Source of the DNA: Amycolatopsis eburnea
GTDB taxonomy: Bacteria > Actinomycetota > Actinomycetes > Mycobacteriales > Pseudonocardiaceae
Assembly (NCBI RefSeq): GCF_003937945.1
Contig: NZ_RSEC01000058.1
Location: 1,364,001-1,428,000 of the forward strand
Reading direction: 5' to 3'
DNA: 64,000 bases
The translations under genes and the position numbers were made by a program. The notes beneath the pieces were generated by a model. That model saw only the letters and a list, made by a program, of their open reading frames with translations. It did no database searches and was not told the DNA's origin. Below, piece after piece: positions 52,158 to 61,000 of this stretch (the stretch's first letter is position 1; each line of letters starts with the position of its first letter).

Positions 52158-52943
52158 CTACGCCAGCAGGACGTCGACCCCGGCCGCTTCGAACGCCTCG
52201 ATGTGGCCGGGGTCCGCGCCCGAGTCGGTGATCAGCCGGTCGACCGCCGCCGTGTCGCAGATGCGGGCGAACGCGTGGCCGCCGAGCTTGCCGCTGTCCG
52301 CGATCACCACCACGTGCCGCGCCCGCGAGGCCATCAGCCGGTTGATGCTCGCTTCGCCTTCGTGGTGGGCGTACGCGCCGCGCTCGGCGTCGAACGCGTC
52401 CACGCCGAGGAACACCAGGTCGAGGGTGATCTGGTCGAGGAACAGGCTCGCCAGTGGCCCGGTCAGCTCGAAGGAGTGCTGCCGGGCGACGCCGCCGGTC
52501 ACCACGATCTTGATGTGCGGGCGCACCGCCAGCTCGTGGGCGATGTTGAGCGCGTTGGTCACCACCGTCAGCGCCGGCGAGCCGTCCCGGCCCGGCGGTT
52601 CCGGGCGCAGCGCGAGCGCGCGGGCGACCTGGGTGCTCGTCGTGCCGCCGTTGAGGCCGATCACCATGCCGCGTTCGGCCAGGCGGGCGGCGGCGGCGCT
52701 GATGCGCTGCTTTTCGGGGGCGTTGCGCGCGGCCTTGTGCCGCAGCGGCAGGTCGTACGCCACGTTGCTGGCCACCGCGCCGCCCCGGGTGCGGGTCAGC
52801 AGCTGGCGCCCGGCCAGGTGGTCCAAGTCGCGCCGGATCGTCGCGGCGGAGACGTCGAGCTCTTCCGCGGAGGCCTCGACGTCGATCTTTTCCCGCTGCC
52901 CCACCATGTCCAGCAGTGCGCTGAGCCGTTCGTGCCGGTCCAA
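52158..52943 (-). CDS. DeoR/GlpR-family transcriptional regulator
   Basis: 261 aa from TTG 52943, seven bases from the GGAGGG site; the ATG at 52949 abuts that site and is less likely. N-terminal HTH (VEASAEELDVSAATIRRDLDHL) and a DeoR sensor domain with GLNGGTTSTQVARAL and VVVIADSGKLG. Such repressors respond to sugar phosphates. The adjacent ROK kinase may make the effector. Confidence 0.93.
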   Translation of the reverse strand: MDRHERLSALLDMVGQREKIDVEASAEELDVSAATIRRDLDHLAGRQLLTRTRGGAVASNVAYDLPLRHKAARNAPEKQRISAAAARLAERGMVIGLNGGTTSTQVARALALRPEPPGRDGSPALTVVTNALNIAHELAVRPHIKIVVTGGVARQHSFELTGPLASLFLDQITLDLVFLGVDAFDAERGAYAHHEGEASINRLMASRARHVVVIADSGKLGGHAFARICDTAAVDRLITDSGADPGHIEAFEAAGVDVLLA

Positions 52944-53040
52944 GCCCATCCCTCCGCAGCACCTTCCGAATCTGCAAAGGTACTACGCGGAAGCGGAAAC
53001 GCGGGCCCCGAGCGGGGCCCGCGTTCCCTTGCCTAGCGGA

Positions 53041-53673
53041 TCAGAACCACCACTGCGACTTGCCGCCCGCGATGAAGTCCCACAGCTGCAGCCGCGTGCC
53101 GTTGCCGCCGACCGAACCCTCGGCGGTCAGGTAGCGCGGGCTGGCCGGGGTCTGCTGGCGCAGGTAGCCCTCGGGGATCTCGGTCAGGCTCCACCACTGG
53201 TTCTTGCCACCGGCCTGGAAGTCCCAGAGCTGGATCTTGGTGCCGTTCTTGCCGATCGAGTTCGCGTCGGCGTCGAGGTACCGGCCGCTCTGGTAGTTCT
53301 GGAACCGGAAGTAGCCCTCCGGGTTCTGCGTCAGCCACCACGCCTGGTTGGCGGCGGTGTCGTTGCAGTCCCAGAGCTGCACCTTGGTGCCGTTGGCGTT
53401 GATGGTGTTCAGGTCGGCGTCCCAGCAGCGGCCGAAGGCCACGGACTCGATGAGGTACGGGCCCGGGTCGACGGCCGCGGCGGCCATCGTGTTCGTCGAC
53501 TTCTTCTGCTGGACACCGGCCACCTTCGCCGGGCGCAGCTTCAGGTCGCCGATCGACGTGACCGCGGTGCCCTTGCCGTCGGCGGGCGCGGCGCCGGCCT
53601 GCGGCACGGCCACCAGGCCGAGCAGGCCCGCGGTCGCGGCGACCGTCACCATGAGGCGCTTCATCTTCGTCAT
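53041..53673 (-). CDS. Secreted ricin-type (CBM13) lectin-domain protein
   Basis: 210 aa. Signal peptide at about residues 1-28 (ends AGAAP), a linker to about 70, then one beta-trefoil with three QxW-type repeats (NQAWWLT, KNQWWSL, KSQWWF) and repeated GTK(V/I)QLWD. No catalytic domain is present, so it is a free carbohydrate-binding protein. One trefoil fills the C-terminus with no extension. Confidence 0.9.
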   Translation of the reverse strand: MTKMKRLMVTVAATAGLLGLVAVPQAGAAPADGKGTAVTSIGDLKLRPAKVAGVQQKKSTNTMAAAAVDPGPYLIESVAFGRCWDADLNTINANGTKVQLWDCNDTAANQAWWLTQNPEGYFRFQNYQSGRYLDADANSIGKNGTKIQLWDFQAGGKNQWWSLTEIPEGYLRQQTPASPRYLTAEGSVGGNGTRLQLWDFIAGGKSQWWF

Positions 53674-53932
53674 CGTTCCCCTTTTCGGATCATCGGTGTG
53701 CTGACGACGAAGGCGCGCGGCAACCGGCGCCGGACCGTCGCGGCCCGGCGCTGGAACGTGCCGGCGATTCCCCCTCGTCGAGACCGCGAACCCCCGAAAG
53801 CGGTCTCTGGAGCCATCATTCAGGGCCCGTCCGTCCTCGTCGAGAAGATTTCCCGGAGAGGCAAAAACCCAGGTCAGCTATGTAACGGAACGAGATCTTC
53901 ACCCGATGGAGGGGCAGAGACCCGGAGGGATC

Positions 53933-54919
53933 GTGCGCATCGACCTGACGTTGCCGGACCTCGTCCGCGTCGGCCTCGCCGCCGCGGCCGACCCGATGGG
54001 GGAGCTGGCCGCGAGCCTGCAGGTCCTGCAGCGGCGCGACGGCGGCCGGAACGCGGCTTCGGCGGCGTTCAACCGGTGGCGCTACCGGGTCTGGCAGGGC
54101 TTGCCGGACTCCGCGGCGGTGCTGATGTGGCTGTGCCGCCCGGACGCGCCGATCCCGGAGTTCCTGGTGCCCGCGGCGGGCCGCTACGACCTCGAGACGG
54201 GCCTCGCGGCGGTGCTGAAGGCGGACTCGGTGAGCCTCAAGGCCGCGTTGCGCACGGCGCCCGCCGACCACGACCTGCCACCGTGGGCGGCCGCCTTCGC
54301 CGACGGCGACACCGCCGGCCTGCCCCGGTTGGTCCAGGCCATGCAGGACTACCACGACCTGGCGCTCGCGCCGGGCTGGGACCTGCTGTGCGCCCAGGTG
54401 GACGCGGACCTCGGCATGCGCACGCAGGTGCTGCTCCACGGCGGCGTCGACGCGCTGCTGACCGGCTTGCGCCCCAAGGTCCGCTGGAGGGCCCCGGTCC
54501 TGGAGACCGACGACGGCCTCCCCGGCACCCTCCCGTCGGAAGGCACGGGCCTGCTGCTGGTCCCGACGTACTTTTCGGTGGCACCGTCGCTGGTTCCGCC
54601 GTTGCCGGGCGGCGTTCCCCGGCTCCTGTACCCGTGTGTCCGCCACGCGGCGCACACCGCGGGCCTCGACCGCGCGGCCCGGAAGGCACCGGGCAACGCG
54701 CTGGCGGACCTGCTGGGCCCGACCCGCGCGGCGGCGCTGACGATCCTGGCGGTCGGCTGCTCGACGTCGGAACTGGCGGCGCGGCTGGGGGTCACGCCGT
54801 CGGCGGTCAGCAAGCACACGACGGTGCTGCGGCGGGCGGGGCTGATCATCACGCACCGGGAGCGGAACACGGTGCTGCATTCGCTGACGCCGCTGGGAAG
54901 CGCTCTCTTGGACCGGTGA
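53933..54919 (+). CDS. Winged-helix (ArsR/MarR-like) transcriptional regulator
   Basis: 328 aa from GTG 53933 behind GGAGGG. A long N-terminal region of about 240 residues, common in an actinobacterial ArsR-like group, begins MRIDLTLPDLVRVGLA. The C-terminal winged helix (STSELAARLGVTPSAVSKHTTVLRRAGL) binds DNA. Target and effector unknown. Confidence 0.87.
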   Translation: MRIDLTLPDLVRVGLAAAADPMGELAASLQVLQRRDGGRNAASAAFNRWRYRVWQGLPDSAAVLMWLCRPDAPIPEFLVPAAGRYDLETGLAAVLKADSVSLKAALRTAPADHDLPPWAAAFADGDTAGLPRLVQAMQDYHDLALAPGWDLLCAQVDADLGMRTQVLLHGGVDALLTGLRPKVRWRAPVLETDDGLPGTLPSEGTGLLLVPTYFSVAPSLVPPLPGGVPRLLYPCVRHAAHTAGLDRAARKAPGNALADLLGPTRAAALTILAVGCSTSELAARLGVTPSAVSKHTTVLRRAGLIITHRERNTVLHSLTPLGSALLDR

Positions 54920-54963
54920 AGGCCGGTCGCGCGCGGTCTGCGGGCGGTGACGCCGAGGACCCG

Positions 54964-55536
54964 TCAGCCGAGCGAGGCGGTCGCCGCCACCAGTTCCGCC
55001 AGAGCCGCGCGGGAAAGCTCCCCGAAACCGCGCTCGTTCGACGGCTCCACCCACCGCGCGAAGCCCGTCGAGAAAGCCAGGCCGCCGATCTCCGCCGCCA
55101 GGCTCGCCGCCGGTTCCCCGACGCCGCGCTCGCGCAACGCCCCCGCCATCGCGGCCGTCAGCTTCGCGCGCTTCAGCAGTTCCCGCTCCCGCAGGTCGCT
55201 GTGGCCCGCGACCACTTCCTTCACCTTCCGCGCCCACTCCCGCCGCTCCGGCCCGAACTCCTCGCCGGTCGCGTCCAGCGCGGCTCCGATCGCCTCGATC
55301 GGTGTCGCTTCCGGGGGTGCCGCCGCGATCGAGTCGGCGAAGAGCCGCGTCAGGATCTCCTGCCCCGCGAACAGCACCTCGCGCTTGTCCGCGTAGTGGC
55401 GGAAGAACGTGCGCTTGGTCAGGCCGGCGCGCTCGGTGATCTCGGCGACGGTGACGCTCTCGTAGCCCCGGTCGAGGAACTCCGCCACCGCGGCGCGCAT
55501 CAGCCGCTCGCGCGTGTTCGGCTCCCAGCGGCTCAT
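54964..55536 (-). CDS. TetR-family repressor
   Basis: 190 aa; the ATG at 55536 starts MSRWEPNTRERL. HTH at about residues 24-43 (VTVAEITERAGLTKRTFFRHY), then an all-helical ligand domain. Divergent from an SDR gene, with two matching palindromes in the shared promoter that are its likely operators. Confidence 0.93.
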   Translation of the reverse strand: MSRWEPNTRERLMRAAVAEFLDRGYESVTVAEITERAGLTKRTFFRHYADKREVLFAGQEILTRLFADSIAAAPPEATPIEAIGAALDATGEEFGPERREWARKVKEVVAGHSDLRERELLKRAKLTAAMAGALRERGVGEPAASLAAEIGGLAFSTGFARWVEPSNERGFGELSRAALAELVAATASLG

Positions 55537-55552
55537 GCGGTCCAGCTTAGGC

Positions 55553-55603
55553 GATGACACCAGGTGTCATCACGGTGCTAGGGTGATGGCACCAGGTGTC
55601 ATC
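55553..55603. promoter_or_regulatory. Twin TetR operators in a divergent promoter
   Basis: GATGACACCAGGTGTCATC (55553-55571) is a perfect 19-bp palindrome; GATGGCACCAGGTGTCATC (55585-55603) differs by one base. Centres are 32 bp apart, three helical turns, with a TAGGGT -10-like hexamer between them. Binding would repress both the TetR and SDR genes. Confidence 0.8.
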
Positions 55604-55620
55604 ACAGCACGGAGGTTGTC

Positions 55621-56496
55621 ATGCGGGTATTCGTCACCGGCGCGTCGGGCTGGATCGGCTCGGCCGTCGTCCCCGAGCTGCTCGGCGCGGGGCACGAGGT
55701 CGTCGGGCTGGCCCGGTCGGACGCTTCGGCGGCCGCGGTCGAAGCCATGGGCGCGGACGTGCTCCGCGGCGACCTGACCGACCTCGACACCCTGAAGAAC
55801 GCCGCCGAGCGCGCCGACGGCGTCGTCCACCTGGCCTTCGGGCACGACTTCAGCCGGATCGCCGAGTCGATCGAGACCGACGCGCGTGCGGTCGAAGCAC
55901 TGGGTTCGGCGGTGGCGGGGAAGCCGTTCGTGGCCGCGTCGGGCACGCCGGTGGTCGCCGGGCGGCCGTCGACCGAGCAGGACGAGCCCGAGGGCTTCGG
56001 GCCGCTGGCGGGCCGGCTGGACATCGCCCGCTCGGTCGTCGCCATGGCGGGGCGCGGGGTCCGCTCGTCGGTGGTGCGGCTGCCGCGCTCGGTGCACGGC
56101 GAAGGCGACCGGCACGGCTTCATCGTCCGGCTGGTCGAGTTCAGCCGCGAGAAGGGGGCCGCGGCCTACGTCGGTGACGGCACGCAGCGCTGGCCCGCGG
56201 TGCACGTCCTCGACGCCGCGCACCTGTTCCGGCTGGCCCTGGAGCAGGCCCCGGCGGGCTCGGTGCTGCACGCGGTGGGCGACGAAGGCGTCGAGATCCG
56301 CGAGATCGCCGCGGTGATCGGCAGGCACCTCGAGCTGCCGACCGCGTCGGTGCCGGCCGAGGAACTGGGTTTCCTGGGCGGGATCCTGGCGGTCGACCAG
56401 CCGGCGCGCAGCACGCACACGCGGGAGCTGCTCGGCTGGCGCCCGACCCGGCCCGGCCTCCTCGAGGACATCGAGAAGGGCCACTACTTCGGCTGA
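55621..56496 (+). CDS. NAD(P)-dependent epimerase/dehydratase-like SDR
   Basis: 291 aa, ATG behind GGAGG. Atypical/extended SDR: nucleotide motif VTGASGWIGSAV at residues 5-16, then DLTDLDTL and VVHLAFGHDF. The usual YxxxK is replaced by GRLDIARS, so it may be an atypical reductase. Probably induced by the ligand of the divergent TetR repressor. Confidence 0.9.
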   Translation: MRVFVTGASGWIGSAVVPELLGAGHEVVGLARSDASAAAVEAMGADVLRGDLTDLDTLKNAAERADGVVHLAFGHDFSRIAESIETDARAVEALGSAVAGKPFVAASGTPVVAGRPSTEQDEPEGFGPLAGRLDIARSVVAMAGRGVRSSVVRLPRSVHGEGDRHGFIVRLVEFSREKGAAAYVGDGTQRWPAVHVLDAAHLFRLALEQAPAGSVLHAVGDEGVEIREIAAVIGRHLELPTASVPAEELGFLGGILAVDQPARSTHTRELLGWRPTRPGLLEDIEKGHYFG

Positions 56497-56511
56497 AAAG
56501 TGGGACAGCGC

Positions 56512-56543
56512 CGGCGGAGGTGGCGACAGTGACACCTCCGCCG
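56512..56543. terminator. Bidirectional hairpin between SDR gene and gltD
   Basis: CGGCGGAGGTG (56512-56522) pairs perfectly with CACCTCCGCCG (56533-56543) over a 10-base loop, between convergent stop codons. The 11-bp GC-rich stem is the strongest hairpin seen in the window at a gene end. Confidence 0.6.
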
Positions 56544-56553
56544 ACGCCGGGTT

Positions 56554-58005
56554 CTACGCGATCGGCCGGTCCGTCGGCGCGATCGGGGCGGGCAGGAAGT
56601 CCCGCCCGGTCAGGAAAGCGTCGACGCCGGCCGCGGCGCTGCGGCCCTCCGCGATCGCCCACACGATCAGGGACTGGCCGCGGCCCATGTCGCCGGCCAC
56701 AAACACGTTGTCCAGGCTGGTCTTGAACGCCTTGTCGCGGGCGACGTTGCCGCGCGCGTCCAGCTCGACGCCGAGGTCCTCCAGGAGCCCCTGCTTCTGC
56801 GGGCCGAGGAAGCCCATGGCCAGCAGGACGAGCTGCGCGGGCAGCTCGCGCTCGGAACCCTCGACGGGGACGAACTTGCCGCCCTCGTTGCGCACCTCGA
56901 CCAGCTTCAGCGCGCGGACCCGGCCGGAGTCGTCGCCCAGGAACTCCTGCGTGTTGACCGCGTACAGCCGCTCGCCGCCCTCTTCGTGCGCCGAGGACAC
57001 CCGGTAGATCATCGGGTACGTCGGCCACGGGTGGGCGTCCGACCGCGACTCCGGCGGCTTGGGCATGATCTCCAACTGCGTCACCGAACGCGCGCCCTGG
57101 CGGTGCGACGTCCCGACGCAGTCCGCGCCGGTGTCGCCGCCGCCGATCACGACCACGTCCAGGCCCGAAGCGTCGAACGGCGACTTCTCCAGCTCGCCCG
57201 AGGCGACCCGGTTGGCCGGCGGCAGGAACTCCATCGCCTGGTGGATGCCGTCCAGCTCCCGGCCCGGGATCGGCAGGTCGCGCCAGTCGGTCGCGCCACC
57301 GGCGAGCACAACGGCGTCGTACGAAGCAGTCAGCTCCTCGGCCGTGACGTCCACGCCGACGTTCACCGACGTCCGGAACTCCGTGCCCTCGGCGCGCATC
57401 TGGTCGAGCCGCCGGTCGAGGCGGGACTTCTCCATCTTGAACTCGGGGATGCCGTAGCGCAGCAGCCCGCCGATCTTGTCGGCCCGCTCGAGGACCACGA
57501 CGCTGTGGCCCGCGCGCGTGAGCTGCTGCGCCGCGGCGAGTCCCGACGGACCGGAGCCCACGACCGCGACCTTCTTGCCGGTGCGGACGGCGGGGACCTC
57601 CGGCGTGATCCAGCCTTCTTCGAAGGCGCGGTCGACGATGGAGATCTCGACGCGCTTGATGGTCACCGGGTCGTCGTTGATCCCGAGCACGCACGCGGTT
57701 TCGCACGGGGCAGGGCACAGCGTGCCGGTGAACTCCGGGAAGTTGTTCGTCGCGTGCAGCCGGTCGATGGCCTGGCGCCAGTCGTCCCGCCACACCAGCG
57801 TGTTCCACTCCGGGATGAGGTTCCCGAGCGGGCAGCCCTGGTGGCAGAACGGGATGCCGCAGTCCATGCAGCGGCCGGCCTGCTTCTCCAGCTTCGTCGT
57901 CGCGAAGTCTTCGTAGACCTCTCGCCAGTCCATCAGCCGGAGGTCGACGGGACGGCGCTTGGGTTCTTCGCGCGTGGTGGTCAGAAAGCCCTTGGGGTCA
58001 GCCAT
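56554..58005 (-). CDS. gltD: Glutamate synthase small subunit GltD
   Basis: 483 aa. N-terminal Cys pattern C-x2-C-x4-C-x3-C then C-x3-C-x3-C (residues about 44-108) for two 4Fe-4S clusters. FAD site VVGSGPSGLAAAQQL and NADPH site VVIGGGDTGADC. It passes NADPH electrons to GltB. Overlaps gltB by 8 bases. Confidence 0.97.
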   Translation of the reverse strand: MADPKGFLTTTREEPKRRPVDLRLMDWREVYEDFATTKLEKQAGRCMDCGIPFCHQGCPLGNLIPEWNTLVWRDDWRQAIDRLHATNNFPEFTGTLCPAPCETACVLGINDDPVTIKRVEISIVDRAFEEGWITPEVPAVRTGKKVAVVGSGPSGLAAAQQLTRAGHSVVVLERADKIGGLLRYGIPEFKMEKSRLDRRLDQMRAEGTEFRTSVNVGVDVTAEELTASYDAVVLAGGATDWRDLPIPGRELDGIHQAMEFLPPANRVASGELEKSPFDASGLDVVVIGGGDTGADCVGTSHRQGARSVTQLEIMPKPPESRSDAHPWPTYPMIYRVSSAHEEGGERLYAVNTQEFLGDDSGRVRALKLVEVRNEGGKFVPVEGSERELPAQLVLLAMGFLGPQKQGLLEDLGVELDARGNVARDKAFKTSLDNVFVAGDMGRGQSLIVWAIAEGRSAAAGVDAFLTGRDFLPAPIAPTDRPIA

Positions 58006-61000
58006 GTGCGGCCTCCATGATCGCCTCGTTCACGTCGCGCCCGTCGCGCTCGGCCTGCACCTGCGCCGCGAGCACGCGCTTGTAGTCCTTCGGCATGACC
58101 TTCCCGAAGCGGTCGACACCCGCGTCCCAGTCGGCCAGCAGTTCCCGCGCGACCGCGGATTCCGTTTCGTCGTAGTGCTTTTCCAGCGTCTCGCGCAGGA
58201 AGTCCGCGTCCTCGGAGTCGAGCGGGTCGAGGTCGACCATCTCCGGGTTGACGCGGTGCGCGGGCAGGTCGAGCACGTAGGCGATGCCGCCGGACATGCC
58301 GGCCGCGAAGTTGCGCCCGATCGGGCCGAGCACGACCATCCGGCCGCCGGTCATGTACTCGCCGCCGTGGTCGCCGACGCCTTCGACGACGGCCAGCGCG
58401 CCCGAGTTGCGCACGCAGAACCGCTCGCCGACCTTGCCGCGGATGAAGATCTCACCGCTGGTGGCGCCGTAGGCGATGACGTTGCCCGCGATGATCTGCT
58501 CTTCGGCGACGTACTTCGCCTCACGCGGCGGCCGCACGATGAGCCGGCCACCGGAGAGGCCCTTGCCGACGTAGTCGTTGCCGTCGCCGATCAGCCGCAG
58601 CGTGATGCCCTTCGGCACGAACGCGCCGAACGACTGGCCCGCGGTGCCGGTGAAGGTGACGTCGATGGTGTCGTCGGGCAGGCCTTCGCCGCCCCACCGC
58701 TTGGTCAGCTCGGAGCCGAGCATGGTGCCGACGGTCCGGTTGACGTTGCGGACGGGCAGTTCCAGCCGCACCTTGTCGCCGGAGTTCAACGCGCCTTCGG
58801 CCAGCTGGATCAGCGTGTTGTCGAGCGCCTTCTCCAGCCCGTGGTCCTGCAGCGTCTGCTGCAGGCGCAGGCCCGCCGGCGCCATGTCGGGCACGTGGAA
58901 GATCGGCGACAGGTCCAGCCCCGAAGCCTTCCAGTGCTCGATCGCCTTGCGCTTGTCGAGGAACTCGGCGTGGCCGACCGCCTCGGCGATCGACCGGAAG
59001 CCCAGCTCCGCCAGGTACTCCCGCACTTCCTGGGCGATGAACTCGAAGAAGTTGACGACGTACTCGGCCTTGCCGCTGAACTTCTCGCGCAGCTTCGGGT
59101 TCTGCGTCGCGACGCCCACCGGGCACGTGTCGAGGTGGCAGACCCGCATCATGATGCAGCCCGACACCACCAGCGGCGCGGTCGCGAAACCGAACTCCTC
59201 GGCCCCGAGCAGCGCGGCGACGACGACGTCACGCCCGGTCTTGAGCTGGCCGTCGGTCTGCACGACGATCCGGTCGCGCAGCCGGTTGGCCAGCAGCGTC
59301 TGCTGCGTCTCGGCCAGGCCCAGCTCCCACGGGCCACCCGCGTGCTTGATCGACGACAGCGGCGACGCGCCGGTGCCGCCGTCGTGGCCCGAGATGAGCA
59401 CGACGTCGGCGTGCGCCTTGGACACACCGGCCGCGACCGTGCCGACGCCGACCTCGGACACGAGCTTCACGTGGATGCGCGCGTTCGGGTTGGCGTTCTT
59501 GAGGTCGTGGATCAGCTGGGCGAGGTCCTCGATCGAGTAGATGTCGTGGTGCGGCGGCGGCGAAATCAAACCCACGCCCGGCGTCGAGAACCGCGTCTTC
59601 GCGATCCACGGGTACACCTTCGCGCCGGGCAGCTGCCCGCCCTCGCCGGGCTTCGCGCCCTGCGCCATCTTGATCTGGATGTCGTCGGCGTTGACGAGGT
59701 ACTCGCTCGTGACGCCGAAGCGGCCGGACGCGACCTGCTTCACGGCGCTACGCCGCTCCGGGTCGTACAGGCGCTCCGCGTCTTCGCCGCCCTCACCGGT
59801 GTTCGACTTGCCGCCGAGGCGGTTCATCGCGATCGCGAGGGTCTGGTGCATCTCCATCGAGATCGACCCGTAGGAGATGGCGCCGGTGGCGAACCGCTTG
59901 ACGATCTCCGAGACCGGCTCGACCTCCTCGATCGGCACCGGCGCGCGCTTGCCGTACTTGAAGTCGAACAGCCCGCGCAGCGTCAGCAGCTTCTCGGCCT
60001 GGTCGTCGACGGCCTTCGTGTACTCCTTGAAGATCTCGTACTTCCCGGAGCGCGTGGAGTGCTGGAGCTTGAAGACGGTCTGCGGGTTGAACAGGTGCGG
60101 CTCGCCCTCGCGGCGCCACTGGTAGTCCGCGCCGGTCTCCAGCTCGCGGTGCGACGCCCGGACGCCGTCGGCCGGGAACGCGTACTTGTGCCGCTTCGCG
60201 ACCTCGTCGGCGAGGGTCTCGAAGCCGACGCCGCCGAGGCGGGACGTCGTGCCGGTGAAGCAGGTCTCGATGACCTCTTCGCCGAGCCCGATCGCCTCGA
60301 AGATCTGCGCGCCGGTGTAGGACGCGACGGTCGAGACGCCCATCTTGGACATCGTCTTGCGGACGCCCTTGCCGAGCGCCTTGATCAGGTTCTGCGTCGC
60401 TTCCTTCGGCGTGACACCCGGGATCAGGCCCTGGTGGGCCATCTCCTCGACGGTCGCCATCGCCAGGTACGGGTTCACCGCGGCGACGCCGTAGCCGATC
60501 AGCAGCGCGATGTGGTGCACCTCGCGCGCGTCGCCCGCCTCGACGATGAGGCCGACCTGCGTACGCGTCTTCTCGCGGACGAGGTGGTGGTGCACGGCGC
60601 CGGTCAGCAGCAGCGAGGGGATCGGCGCGTGGTCTTCGTCGACCCCGCGGTCGGACAGCACGATCAGCCGCGCGCCGTCCTCGATCGCCTCCGACACCTC
60701 GGCGCGGATCTCGTCGAGGCGCTTGAGCAGCGCGTCGCCGCCGCCGTGGACGTTGTAGCGGCCGAGCACCGTGACGGCCTGGAACTCGGGCAGGTCGCCG
60801 TCGTCGTTGACGTGCACCAGCTTGGCGAGCTGGTCGTTGTCGAGCACCGGGAACGGCAGCACGATCCGGCGGCAGCTGGCGGCGTCGCCGGTCAGCAGGT
60901 TCGGCTCGGCGCCGATCTGCGTACCGAGCGCGGTGACGAGCTCCTCGCGGATTGCGTCCAGCGGCGGGTTCGTCACCTGGGCGAAGAGCTGGATGAAGTA